Source of the DNA: Nocardioides sp. WS12
GTDB taxonomy: Bacteria > Actinomycetota > Actinomycetes > Propionibacteriales > Nocardioidaceae
Reading direction: 5' to 3'
Assembly: GCF_014108865.1 (NCBI RefSeq)
Contig: NZ_CP053928.1
Location: 4,278,001-4,342,000 of the forward strand
Length of the DNA: 64,000 nt
Shown here piece by piece: positions 50,388-59,341 of the stretch (position 1 is the first letter of the stretch; each line of letters opens with the position of its first letter). Made by a program: the position numbers and the translations under genes. A model generated the notes under the pieces. It saw only the letters and a list, made by a program, of their open reading frames with translations. It was not told the DNA's origin and did no database searches.

Positions 50388-51590
50388 ATGGTTCCCCCCG
50401 ACCAGCGCCCGCTCGCGCGCCACCGCCTCGCCGTTGCGGGAGCCTTCGCCACCCAGGGCTTCGTCTTCATCGGGCTGACCACGCGCCTCCCCGACATCAA
50501 GGACCGCTGGGACCTCACCGAGCTCGGCATCTCCGGCGTCCTGCTGGGGATCGTGCTGCTCGCCGGCGCGGGCTCGGTCCTCGCCGAGAAGCTGTCGGCG
50601 CGCACGCCGAGCGCCGCGCTGCTGCGCGCCGGTCTGGTCCTGATCGCCGTCGGTTCCGCCCTGATGCTGGCCTCGCCGGTCTGGCCGGGCCACCTCGCCG
50701 GTGTCGCCGTGTACGGCGTCGGGCTGGGCATCGTCGATGCCTCCACCAACATGCAGGCGGTCGCCCTCGAGCACCGCTACGGGCGACCCATCCTGCCGAG
50801 TTTCCACGGCGGCTGGACGTTCGGCGGGCTGCTCGGCGCCGCGACCACCCTGGCCACCGCGCACCTGGACCTGGGCTGGGCGGCGATCATCGCCGTCGTA
50901 CCGATCCTGATGACGGCGGGCGCCTTCCTGCCCCGCGAGGCCACCGCCGCCGAGGACCGGTCGGCCGGCGACCCGAGCGCAGCGCTCGGCATCCCGTGGC
51001 GGCCGATCCTCATGGTCGGGCTCGGCATGGTCGTCTTCTACATGGTCGACACCGCCGCCCAGACCTGGGGCGCGGTGTACGTCGACGAGGTGCTCGATGC
51101 GCCGTCGCGCTGGTTCGCGCTGGCGACCCTGCCGTACCTCGTCGCGAGCCTGGCCGTCCGGCTCGCGGGCGACCGCCTCGTCCAGCAGTACGGCGCCCCG
51201 CCGGTGCTGCGCGTCGGCGCGGTCGTCGCGTGCGCCGGGCTGGCGGTGGTCACCTTCGCGCCGACGTGGCCGATCGCCGTCCTCGGCTTCACGATCGTCG
51301 GCGCCGGCGTCTCGGTCGTCGCCCCGCTGAGCTTCTCGGCCGCAGCACAGCTGGCGGGCGGTTCGACCGAGCGCGTCGATGCGGTGATCGCCCGGTTCAA
51401 CCAGTTCAACTACGTCGGCGGGTTGCTCGGCGCCGTCCTGACGGGCGTGGTGGGCCAGGACCAGTTGCGCTTCGGCTTCGTCGTCCCGATGGTGCTGGTG
51501 CTCACCCTGATCCCGATCGCGCGGTGGTTCAGTCCTGTCGACCGGGGCGAGGTCAGGGGCGCGATCCCGGCTGGCACACCCGACACATGA
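50388..51590 (+). CDS. MFS transporter
   Basis: A 400-residue membrane protein with about twelve hydrophobic segments, beginning FATQGFVFIGLTTRLPDIKD. The layout and the TRLPDIKD, VDASTNMQAV and GGWTFGGLLGA motifs resemble the YbjJ/FucP-like MFS group; sugar or drug substrate cannot be told. It is divergent from the phosphatase gene by 46 bases. The last 38 bases overlap the convergent gene. Confidence 0.85.
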   Translation: MVPPDQRPLARHRLAVAGAFATQGFVFIGLTTRLPDIKDRWDLTELGISGVLLGIVLLAGAGSVLAEKLSARTPSAALLRAGLVLIAVGSALMLASPVWPGHLAGVAVYGVGLGIVDASTNMQAVALEHRYGRPILPSFHGGWTFGGLLGAATTLATAHLDLGWAAIIAVVPILMTAGAFLPREATAAEDRSAGDPSAALGIPWRPILMVGLGMVVFYMVDTAAQTWGAVYVDEVLDAPSRWFALATLPYLVASLAVRLAGDRLVQQYGAPPVLRVGAVVACAGLAVVTFAPTWPIAVLGFTIVGAGVSVVAPLSFSAAAQLAGGSTERVDAVIARFNQFNYVGGLLGAVLTGVVGQDQLRFGFVVPMVLVLTLIPIARWFSPVDRGEVRGAIPAGTPDT

Positions 51591-52107
51591 CCAGGTGCCC
51601 ATTGTCCTCGCCCACCGAGGTGAGGTCGTCACGGTGGGCGATGAGCGAGCAGTCGCGGCGGTGCATCGTGGTGCCGCTGCCGGCAATGACGGGGATGGCA
51701 CCGACCTCGACACCCCGGCCCCCGCCGGTGGCGTTGGCAGAGTTGGCCGTGACATCGGCGAGGAGCAGGAGCGTGTCGGCGAGCCGCTTCGTCGACTCAC
51801 GGCCGTCGGCTGCGATCCGCGCCAGCCAGGCGCCGAAGTAGAGGAAGCCACCGACGAACGTCAGTCCGAGGCCGAGCAGGCCGCCGGAGACGAGGTAGGA
51901 CAACTGGTCGTACTGGTACGGCGTGTTCGCCGCGCCGTACCAACCCAGCACGATCACCACCAAGCCGAGCGGCAGCATGATCGCGCCGGCCCAGAAGAGA
52001 ACGACCTGGAGCAGGGCGGCATGGTCGCCCTTGAGCGGAGCGATGCCGGAGCGCGAGGACTCTCCAGCCCGGGGAAGTGCGGTTGCAGAACGGGGCACAG
52101 TGGTCAT
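51553..52107 (-). CDS. membrane protein with Cys/His-rich C-terminus
   Basis: A 184-residue protein with two membrane segments (about 32-58 and 68-95) and a C-terminal tail with MHRRDCSLIAHRDDL and HLVMCRVCQPG. This H-x3-C...H...C-x2-C pattern could bind zinc. Last gene of the branched-chain-type ABC transporter operon, four bases after the surface protein gene. I do not recognise the family. Confidence 0.75.
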   Translation of the reverse strand: MTTVPRSATALPRAGESSRSGIAPLKGDHAALLQVVLFWAGAIMLPLGLVVIVLGWYGAANTPYQYDQLSYLVSGGLLGLGLTFVGGFLYFGAWLARIAADGRESTKRLADTLLLLADVTANSANATGGGRGVEVGAIPVIAGSGTTMHRRDCSLIAHRDDLTSVGEDNGHLVMCRVCQPGSRP

Positions 52108-52111
52108 CGGG

Positions 52112-53695
52112 TCACGCCTTTCGGAGATCGGGAAGGCCGCTTTCGAGGCCGTGGGTGCACGGGGCGCCGATGCCGAGGGCAGCAACACCGAGTCGCCGGA
52201 ACCAGCTGCCTGCGACCGCGGCCGCCACGAACGCTGCGATCAGGAGCATCCCGGGGATCGAGAACAGGTCGGGGAGGCCGGCGCTGGCCGGCGCCGCGCC
52301 CACCAGGTCCGCGACAGGAGCGGTGCCAGCGGGCGGCACGGCATTGACCGGAGCGGCTCCGCCCGTTGCCACCGGCGGTACGCCGACGGTGCCAGCCTGG
52401 GGCGGCCCGGCCACCTCGGTGGTGGGCGCACCGGCGGGAGCCACCGCGGCGATGGGTGGCACCGTGTCGACGGTCGCCGACGCGACACCGAGCGTGAGCA
52501 CGATCTTCGGCGCCAGCGTCGACAACCCGGCGACCACGCCCTTCAACGGGCCGGCCTCGGCCGGGATCAGTTCAGCCAGGACCCCGGTAGGCAGGGCCTT
52601 GAGCAACGGCGAGAGGACCTTGGTGTTGATCACGACCTGCAAACCGGCCGAGAACGTGCGGGCCTCGTCACCGTCGACCGTGCGCACCTGCTCGGGCACG
52701 ACGATGGAGATGCCGAGCTGCTCGAGGGCATCCGCGGGGAGGTCGCTCAGCCCGGGGATGGGCGAGGTGGTGCCGGCGGCTTCGATGCCGTCCGGACCGA
52801 TCGAAAACTGCTGGCCCGCGATCGCCATCTTGCCGTAGGTGGCCTTGCCCGAACCGACGCCCTTCGCCCCGTCCGTCGAGGCTCGCGCCACCGTCTCGAT
52901 GCCGCCCAGGGTGATCAGGCCGCCGAGAATTTTGACCTCACCCAGCGTGGACCGCGACGCCGTGACGACAGGGCCGTCGACGGCCGTCATCCGGCTCACC
53001 GAGACGTAGCCGTCGACGTCGACGAGCATCGCCAGCGGGTTGGCCGGTGCGGCCGCCTTCGTCGTACCGGGCAACCCGCCGCCCAGGAGATTCTTGAGCT
53101 GGTCGGTCAATCCGGAGAGCGGGTTCGATGCTCCGCCGCCCTCGCCGCCGGCATCGGGACCGTTCACCGCACCGTCCGGGGAGAAGCCAACCTCGGCGAT
53201 CGCGGTGTTGTCGCCGGAGGTGGTCTGCTGGATCGACCCGGGGATCTTGTTGTCCGCCTGCGTGGTCTGGTCGCCGGGGAACTGTGAGTTCACCTGGACC
53301 GGGTAGCCGTTGGCGGTCAGCGGGGTCGAGGGCAGCCCGAGCTGCTCGGCGAAGGTCTTGAGCCCCTCACCGACAGGGTCGCCGGGCCAGAACAGGCTCG
53401 AGCGTCCCGACGACGTGCTGGAGTCGGCCAGCACCTTGCTGTAGCCCAGGAAGAACTCGAGCTGCGCCTTGCCTGCGTCGACCGGGATCGGGAGGCTCGG
53501 CTCGAAGACCTCGATCCGGATCGGGCTGGACCACGAGGTGGCGGTGAAGCCGCCGTACTCCGCCACGGCCACGGCACCGGCGGCCGGCGAAGCGGCACTG
53601 GTCGTGAGCGGCATCATCGAGGCGAGCAGGCCGCCGGCCACGAGCATGCGGGCCCGGTCGTTGCGCCGGGTGTCGTGTTCCGTGTTGCGTTTCAT
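52112..53695 (-). CDS. secreted surface protein of an ABC transporter operon
   Basis: A 527-residue exported protein. Signal peptide at 1-42, then a beta-rich region (YGGFTATSWSSPIRIEVFEP), a Gly/Asn-rich middle, a second domain with VDGDEARTFSAGLQVVINTK, a Pro/Ala/Val-rich linker (about 440-490) and a C-terminal membrane segment (about 492-512) followed by RR. No LPxTG motif. The ATG overlaps the livF TGA by four bases, so it is coupled to the transporter. It probably binds or presents the substrate outside; I know no named family. Confidence 0.78.
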   Translation of the reverse strand: MKRNTEHDTRRNDRARMLVAGGLLASMMPLTTSAASPAAGAVAVAEYGGFTATSWSSPIRIEVFEPSLPIPVDAGKAQLEFFLGYSKVLADSSTSSGRSSLFWPGDPVGEGLKTFAEQLGLPSTPLTANGYPVQVNSQFPGDQTTQADNKIPGSIQQTTSGDNTAIAEVGFSPDGAVNGPDAGGEGGGASNPLSGLTDQLKNLLGGGLPGTTKAAAPANPLAMLVDVDGYVSVSRMTAVDGPVVTASRSTLGEVKILGGLITLGGIETVARASTDGAKGVGSGKATYGKMAIAGQQFSIGPDGIEAAGTTSPIPGLSDLPADALEQLGISIVVPEQVRTVDGDEARTFSAGLQVVINTKVLSPLLKALPTGVLAELIPAEAGPLKGVVAGLSTLAPKIVLTLGVASATVDTVPPIAAVAPAGAPTTEVAGPPQAGTVGVPPVATGGAAPVNAVPPAGTAPVADLVGAAPASAGLPDLFSIPGMLLIAAFVAAAVAGSWFRRLGVAALGIGAPCTHGLESGLPDLRKA

Positions 53696-54399
53696 GCGGC
53701 ACCTCCAAGGATGACGTCGGCCATGGTTTCGAGGATTTCGCCCGGTTCGCCGGTCGCCACGATCCGGCCGCCGCTCATCACCGCGGCGTAGTCGGAGACC
53801 CTCAGTGCCGTCCGGGCGAACTGTTCGATGCACAGGATCGAGACGCCGGACTCGGCGATCCGGGCGACGGTGTCGTAGAGCTCGTCGACGATCAGCGGCG
53901 CCAGCCCCATCGACAGCTCGTCGAGCAGCAGCAGCGCAGGGTCGGAGGTCAACGCGCGGGACATGGCGAGCATCTGCTGCTCGCCACCGGACATCGTCCC
54001 CGCCAGCTGGTTGCGGCGCTCGTGCAACCGGGGGAAGTAGTTGTAGGCGGTCTCCAGGATGGCGCCCTTCGGCACTCCTGCGTAGGACATCAGGACGAGA
54101 TTCTCCTCGACCGTCAGGTTCGGGAAGACCGACCGACCTTCGGGGACGGTGCACAGCCCGACCCGGGCCAGGTCCTCGGCCTTCGCGTCCTTCACGTGGA
54201 CGCCCGCCAGGTGGATGTCACCCGAAGTGGCCTCCTTCTGACCGCTGATCACCTTCACCAGCGTCGACTTCCCGGCACCGTTGGGGCCGAGCAGCGCCAT
54301 CACCGCGCCCTTGGGTACGGCGAGGTCGACGCCGCGCAGGACTTCGATCCGGCCGTACGCCGCGTGCAGGTCGATGACCTCGAGAATCGGAACGCTCAT
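53692..54399 (-). CDS. livF: ABC transporter ATP-binding protein, LivF type
   Basis: A 235-residue ATPase: Walker A LLGPNGAGKST, signature MSGGEQQMLAMSRAL, Walker B LLLLDELSMGLAP, and a switch region Glu. LivF-type markers are VPEGRSVFPNLTVEENL. Pairs with LivG at the fused permease. Starts at the ATG at 54399, overlapping livG by four bases. Confidence 0.92.
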   Translation of the reverse strand: MSVPILEVIDLHAAYGRIEVLRGVDLAVPKGAVMALLGPNGAGKSTLVKVISGQKEATSGDIHLAGVHVKDAKAEDLARVGLCTVPEGRSVFPNLTVEENLVLMSYAGVPKGAILETAYNYFPRLHERRNQLAGTMSGGEQQMLAMSRALTSDPALLLLDELSMGLAPLIVDELYDTVARIAESGVSILCIEQFARTALRVSDYAAVMSGGRIVATGEPGEILETMADVILGGAA

Positions 54400-55181
54400 G
54401 GGGTGACCGCCTCCAGCTCGCTCGTGTGGTCCGCCCCGGAGTCATCGTCGTCGGAGTAGCCGAGGTAGGCGCGCTGCACCTTGCCGTCCGACCGGATGTC
54501 GGCAGGGGCACCCGAGGCGATGATCTCGCCGAAGTCGAGCACGTGGATCTCGTCGCACACGGTCATCACCAGGTCCATGTCGTGCTCGACCATCAAGATC
54601 GCGACGCCTTCGCTGGCGAGTTCCGACAGGAGCGCACCGAACGAGTCGGTCTCTGTCTCGTCGAGACCCGAGGACGGCTCGTCGAGCAGGAGCAGCATCG
54701 GGTCGCAGGCCAGCGCCCGCGCCAGTTCGAGCAGTCGGGCGGCGCCCGTCGGGATGGAGTCGGCACGCTCGTCGCCGTACTCGCCGATCCCCACCCGGTC
54801 GAGCAGCACCTCGACCTCCAGCGCGGCCCTGCCCTCCGAGCGGAACCACGCCTTCGGCCCACCGTGGATCTCGCGAGCGACCCGGACGTTGTCCTTCACC
54901 GAGAGCGAGCCGAAGGCCTCGAGTCGCTGGAAGGTGCGGCCGATGCCCTGGTGGGCACGGCGATGGACCGGCCAACCGGTGACGTCACGGTCGCGGTAGC
55001 GAACCCGCCCGCTGGTCGGCTTCTGCAGTCCGGTGATCACGTTGAAGCAGGTCGTCTTGCCGGCGCCGTTGGGACCGATCAGCCCGGTGATCCGCCCCCG
55101 CTCGGCCGTGAAGGACGCCTGGTTGACGGCCGTCACCCCACCGAACCGGACGATCACGTCGTCGACTTCGAGCAGTGCCAT
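54396..55181 (-). CDS. livG: ABC transporter ATP-binding protein, LivG type
   Basis: A 261-residue ATPase: LIGPNGAGKTTCFNVITG (Walker A), IGRTFQRLEAFGSLSVKDNV (LivG marker), the signature region is PTGAARLLELARAL, a departure from LSGGQ (TGAAR), and LLLLDEPSSGLDE (Walker B). ATG at 55181 lies one base past the permease stop. The acidic C-terminal tail (DDDDSGADHTSELE) is longer than usual. Confidence 0.9.
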   Translation of the reverse strand: MALLEVDDVIVRFGGVTAVNQASFTAERGRITGLIGPNGAGKTTCFNVITGLQKPTSGRVRYRDRDVTGWPVHRRAHQGIGRTFQRLEAFGSLSVKDNVRVAREIHGGPKAWFRSEGRAALEVEVLLDRVGIGEYGDERADSIPTGAARLLELARALACDPMLLLLDEPSSGLDETETDSFGALLSELASEGVAILMVEHDMDLVMTVCDEIHVLDFGEIIASGAPADIRSDGKVQRAYLGYSDDDDSGADHTSELEAVTP

Positions 55182-55182
55182 C

Positions 55183-57174
55183 TCAGGCCACCCCCTGCGG
55201 CTCTTCGATGGGCTCTTCGATGGGCTCTTCGATTCCTGCGTCGAACGGTGCGTCGACGGAGCGGGCAGGCTCGGGCCGGCCGGGCTTGAGCAGGCCGTCG
55301 AGCCGTTGGCGCAACTGTTCCTCCCAGCGCGGAAGGAGCTTGTTCGAGCCGAGACGACCGAGCCTGAAGAGATGGTTGGCGATGCCGTTCGGGTCGCGGC
55401 CGAGCAGAACCGCACCGAAGCCCAGGATGGCGAAGAGGAGGCCGGCCAGCTCGGGAGCTGAGGACTGCCACACGGGCAGCAGCATCAGTGCCGTACCGCC
55501 GAGCAGCGCGCCGGTCACCGACGTGACGCCGAAGACGACGGCGAGGAGCAACACCAACAGGGACTGGAAGTAGAGGAAGTCCGCAGCCCCGACGGTTCCC
55601 CGCAGGCCGGCGAACAGGGCACCGGCGACGCCCGCGATGCCCGCCGACAGCGAGAACAGTCCGACGCGGAACCAGCGCAGGTCCAGCCCGAGCGTGCCGC
55701 ATCCGGACGGGCTGTCGCGGGTCGCGATCAGGATCCGGCCCATCGCCCCGCGCCGCAGCCACAGCAGGAACAGGCCCATCACGACAAAGGCCAGGACCAT
55801 GAACCACACATAGGCGGTGTCGCTCGCGATCTTCACGCCGAACACGGACAGCCGCTCGGTCGCCAGTGTGCCGTTGAACTTGAAGGCGTATTCGGCCTGG
55901 AAGATCATCTTGTCCATCAGCACGGCGAAGGCCATCGTCGACAGCGCCAGATAGAGACCCGTGAGCCGCAGTACGGGCAGTGCGACCAGCGCACCCACGC
56001 CCGCCGCGATCGCTGCCGCGAGGACCAGCCCGAGCAGGTTGGGCTGGTCGAGCTTGGCGTAGGCGAGCGCGCCGACGCCGGCGAAGGTGAACTGTGCGAG
56101 CGAGACGTGGCCGCCGTATCCGGTGAGCAGGACCAGCGAGAGCATGACCATCGCGTACGTCGCCGCGACACCGATCAACAACACGTCGGATCGCGACACG
56201 ATCCCGATCAGCACGAACGCGACGGCGAGCAGCACTCCGCCGGCGCCGAGGCTCTTGCGCAGGGTGGGCACAGGTGCAGCCACGAGGCCCTTGACCTGAC
56301 CGATCCGCAGCTGGGTCTGGGGCATCGCAACGACCACCACGAACAGGAAGATCGCCGGGATGACCGGGCGGATGGTCGACCAGAAGCCGTCGGTGGGCAG
56401 GTAGGCCACCGCCCACGACTCCAGAATGCCCAGGCCCATCGCACCGGCGAAGGTGAGGGGAAGACTCTTGAGTCGACCGAGCATCGCTGCGGCGTACGCA
56501 TTGATGACCAACAACGTCAGCGCGTAGTAGTCCAGGCCCACGACCGGTGTCAGCAGGATCCCGGCGAGCGCCGCCAACGACATGCCGATCGCCCACGCCA
56601 GTGCCGCCACGGTGTCCGGCTTGCCACCGAAGAACTTGAGGAGTTCAGGGTTGTCGACAGACGCCCGCATGGCCGTGCCGATGCGGGTCCGGTTCAGCAG
56701 CAGGTAGAGGCCGATCGCCACGGCGATCGAGCAGATGATCGTGATGAGCTGGTGCGCCGTGATGTAGGTGTCCCCCACCTGCCATCCGGTCTCCGCGTAG
56801 AACGGCAGGAGCACCCGCGGCTCCGGTGGCCAGATCTGTTGGGCCAGGCCGATGAGTCCGACCAGCAGTCCCACGGTGACGACCAGCGCGACCGAGACCG
56901 GCCCCTCCCCCAGGCCGCGCGTGACGAAACGCTGGATGAACCAGCCGATGGCCGGCGCGACGACGCCCAGCACGAGGAACAGCGACAGCAAGGGAGCCAG
57001 GCCCTGGCGCTGGCTGAAGTCCCAGAAGGTGAACGCAAGCACCATGCCGAAGGCACCGTGGGCGATGTTGAAGACCCGGGTGGTCGTGTAGGTGAGCACC
57101 AGTCCGCTCGCCATGATCGCGTAGGCGGCCCCGGTGAACAGCCCGAGCAGCGTGAAGGCGAACAGTGAGCCCAT
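55183..57174 (-). CDS. fused LivH-LivM branched-chain-type ABC permease
   Basis: A 663-residue permease. Residues about 1-290 are a LivH unit (TTRVFNIAHGAFGMVLAF, NPELLKFFGGKPDTVAALAW) and about 320-610 a LivM unit (LLTGYGGHVSLAQFTFAGVG, RDSPSGCGTLGLDLRWFRVG), joined in one frame. Usually these are two genes. The cytoplasmic tail ends with three 12-base tandem repeats at 55199-55234 (coding for EEPI). Substrate by family: branched-chain amino acids, amides, or, in actinobacteria, other organic acids. Confidence 0.9.
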   Translation of the reverse strand: MGSLFAFTLLGLFTGAAYAIMASGLVLTYTTTRVFNIAHGAFGMVLAFTFWDFSQRQGLAPLLSLFLVLGVVAPAIGWFIQRFVTRGLGEGPVSVALVVTVGLLVGLIGLAQQIWPPEPRVLLPFYAETGWQVGDTYITAHQLITIICSIAVAIGLYLLLNRTRIGTAMRASVDNPELLKFFGGKPDTVAALAWAIGMSLAALAGILLTPVVGLDYYALTLLVINAYAAAMLGRLKSLPLTFAGAMGLGILESWAVAYLPTDGFWSTIRPVIPAIFLFVVVVAMPQTQLRIGQVKGLVAAPVPTLRKSLGAGGVLLAVAFVLIGIVSRSDVLLIGVAATYAMVMLSLVLLTGYGGHVSLAQFTFAGVGALAYAKLDQPNLLGLVLAAAIAAGVGALVALPVLRLTGLYLALSTMAFAVLMDKMIFQAEYAFKFNGTLATERLSVFGVKIASDTAYVWFMVLAFVVMGLFLLWLRRGAMGRILIATRDSPSGCGTLGLDLRWFRVGLFSLSAGIAGVAGALFAGLRGTVGAADFLYFQSLLVLLLAVVFGVTSVTGALLGGTALMLLPVWQSSAPELAGLLFAILGFGAVLLGRDPNGIANHLFRLGRLGSNKLLPRWEEQLRQRLDGLLKPGRPEPARSVDAPFDAGIEEPIEEPIEEPQGVA

Positions 57175-57178
57175 CGGG

Positions 57179-58648
57179 TCAGCCTCCGATACCGGAGTTG
57201 ACCACGCGGCCGCACATGTAGTTGCCCGGAGAGACCTGTTGCCAGCGACCACCCTTGTACTGGGCGACCTTCAAGCACGGCGGAGTGGCCGACGTACCGA
57301 TGTTCATCGGTGTGTGGGCACCGTTGCCGGTCCAGTTCGAGGTGGCGTCCAGGGCTTGCACGAGGGAGGCCCGGGTCAGCTTCCCACCGAGCGCGAGCGA
57401 CTTCTCGACGAACAGGCGGGCGGCCGACCACGCGTAGAGGCCGTAGTAGTTCGGGATCGCACCGGGCTTCACCTGCTGGAGGTAGGACAGGTAGAGCTGG
57501 ATCTCGGCGTTGTTCTTGTTCTCGAACAGGTCGTTGGCCGAGTAGATGTACGAGCCCTCGGCGAGGCTGCCTGCCTGCTCGATGTAGCGCTTGTCATAGA
57601 TCGTCGGGTCCTGGAGGAAGAAGTCCGGCTTGAAGCCCTGCTGCTGCATGGCCTGCTGGAGCTTCACGCTGTTCTGGTACGGACCCTGGTAGGCGACCGC
57701 CTTCACGCCCTTGTCCTTCATCTGCTGCACGTACGGCGCGAAGTTGAACTCCGCGACGTCGATTCCCTGCAGATAGGTGACCTTCCAGCCGGCACCCTTC
57801 TCATAGCCGGCGGCCATGCTCTTGGAGTTGACCGGAGCGGCGCCGGCGTTGATGTACAGGACGGCGGCGTTCTTCACCGAGCTGGGGAACTTCTGCGCGA
57901 ACCACTTCGAAGCTGAGTCCGGGATCAGGTTCGCGCGGATCGCGTACGCGGCGAAGCAGGACTTGCAGGCCGCTCGCTCGGGGTTGACGGAGACCGCACG
58001 GATGTCAGGGATGCCGCAGCTCGTGGCCGTGGCTGCGCCGCCGCTGTCGAAGGCGGACATTGAACCGACCGCAGCGAAGGCCTGGTCGCAGGCCTTCACA
58101 TAGCCCTGCTGGTCGGCACCGGCGTCGGCCCGGCTGTCGAGGTTGACCAGCTCGAGTTTGCGGCCGCACAGCGTGTTCTGGGAGTTGAAGTACTCGATGT
58201 AGGCGCGCGTGGCCTGCTGAGCGGACTCGAAGATGCCGGGGACCGGTCCGGAGATGTCGGAGATGTTGGCCAGCGTGATCGTCTTGTCAGTGATGCCCTT
58301 CTGGTTCTTGAAGCCGGCGCAGGACCCTGCCTTGATGCCGCCGGTCGCCGAACCCGAACCCTTGCTGCCACCTCCGCCTGAGCCGGCCGGGCCGTTGCCA
58401 GCACCCGGCGCGTTGCCCGGTCCAGCTGCGCCGGGATCGGCACCTGGCTGACCGGCCGCGCCGTCGACGCTCGCGCCGTCAACCGGGGCAACTCCGGCGC
58501 CGTCACCTCCAGGCGCGCCGGCCTGGGCCTCGGCGCCGTTGTTGTTGACATCGGCCACCGTGCCCGGGTCGAGCTGGGAACCGCAGGCGGCAAGCAGCAG
58601 GGCCACCAGTGTTGCGCCCACCAGGCGCACGACGTGTACGACGGACAA
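57179..58648 (-). CDS. ABC transporter substrate-binding lipoprotein (Leu/Ile/Val-type)
   Basis: A 489-residue lipoprotein: signal with lipobox LLAAC, then a ~75-residue Gly/Ala/Pro-rich spacer, then a type I periplasmic-binding fold (ITLANISDISGPVPGIFESA, AYQGPYQNSVKLQQAM). The start is the TTG at 58648 with GGAGGAG seven bases before it. Several cysteines (GIPDIRAVSVNPERAACKSC) suggest disulfides. It heads the operon; a KstR-like box lies 92 bases upstream. Confidence 0.88.
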   Translation of the reverse strand: MSVVHVVRLVGATLVALLLAACGSQLDPGTVADVNNNGAEAQAGAPGGDGAGVAPVDGASVDGAAGQPGADPGAAGPGNAPGAGNGPAGSGGGGSKGSGSATGGIKAGSCAGFKNQKGITDKTITLANISDISGPVPGIFESAQQATRAYIEYFNSQNTLCGRKLELVNLDSRADAGADQQGYVKACDQAFAAVGSMSAFDSGGAATATSCGIPDIRAVSVNPERAACKSCFAAYAIRANLIPDSASKWFAQKFPSSVKNAAVLYINAGAAPVNSKSMAAGYEKGAGWKVTYLQGIDVAEFNFAPYVQQMKDKGVKAVAYQGPYQNSVKLQQAMQQQGFKPDFFLQDPTIYDKRYIEQAGSLAEGSYIYSANDLFENKNNAEIQLYLSYLQQVKPGAIPNYYGLYAWSAARLFVEKSLALGGKLTRASLVQALDATSNWTGNGAHTPMNIGTSATPPCLKVAQYKGGRWQQVSPGNYMCGRVVNSGIGG

Positions 58649-58739
58649 GATCGACTCCTCCAGAGTTGGCCAGACCTGGCAAGGCCTCGCGAATGCAACG
58701 ACGCGTTGTGACCAACGTCATGCCAAAGCCCGGCAAAAC

Positions 58740-58753
58740 TAGAACAAGTTTCA
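58740..58753. promoter_or_regulatory. KstR-like operator
   Basis: TAGAACAAGTTTCA fits the KstR-type consensus TnnAACnnGTTnnA exactly. It lies in the 171-base divergent gap between the substrate-binding lipoprotein operon and the DUF6174-like lipoprotein gene. Confidence 0.6.
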
Positions 58754-58819
58754 TTTATCCACAACCGGCGTCCGGCACGCGGGAGGAACCGTTTCGTCGC
58801 GCCGGACGTCGCAGGCATC

Positions 58820-59341
58820 ATGAGGTCCATGCAATTCCTGCGCCGCCGCACCCGCCCCGCCTCCCGACTCGGCGCCATCGTCCTGACGGCCGGTCTTGCC
58901 CTGGGTGCGGTCGGCTGCACGCACGAGAACGACAGGGCCAGCGACGACGCCCAGGTGGAGAGCGAGCCGTCGGCCACGAAGAACCCGCCGTCAGATGCGC
59001 GCGACTATCCGGACTTCGCCCCGCAGGACTACACCTATCTCCTGGAGGTGCTCTGCTACTGCCCGCAGGTCGGCGCGGTCCGGGTCACCGTCGAGGACGG
59101 CAAGGTCATCGACGCGGTCTCCACCACCGGCGAGGCCCAGGGTCAGCCGGCACCGGAGTTCGCGCGCCTGTCGATCAACGACATCATCGCGCGCGCCAAC
59201 GACCCGCGGGTCGACGAGGCGGAGGTGACGTGGCCCGCCGGCCAGGACCACCCCTCAGAGGTGGTCCTCGACCAGCTCAGGATGGCGACCGACGACGAAG
59301 TCACCTACGCCATCAAGGACGTCACGTTCAGCGAGGGATGA
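58820..59341 (+). CDS. lipoprotein, DUF6174-like
   Basis: A 173-residue lipoprotein: signal peptide with a double-Arg start (RRRTRPASRLGA), lipobox GAVGC at about Cys33, then DYTYLLEVLCYCPQVGAVRV and FARLSINDIIARAND, matching the DUF6174 pattern including the Cys-Tyr-Cys motif. A second ATG three codons in is possible. It diverges from the ABC operon and overlaps the mch 3' end by 14 bases. Confidence 0.8.
   Translation: MRSMQFLRRRTRPASRLGAIVLTAGLALGAVGCTHENDRASDDAQVESEPSATKNPPSDARDYPDFAPQDYTYLLEVLCYCPQVGAVRVTVEDGKVIDAVSTTGEAQGQPAPEFARLSINDIIARANDPRVDEAEVTWPAGQDHPSEVVLDQLRMATDDEVTYAIKDVTFSEG

Noticed and set aside
55199..55234. Three 12-base tandem copies as a possible CRISPR-like or regulatory repeat
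   Set aside because: They are in frame in the tail of the permease and simply encode repeated EEPI.
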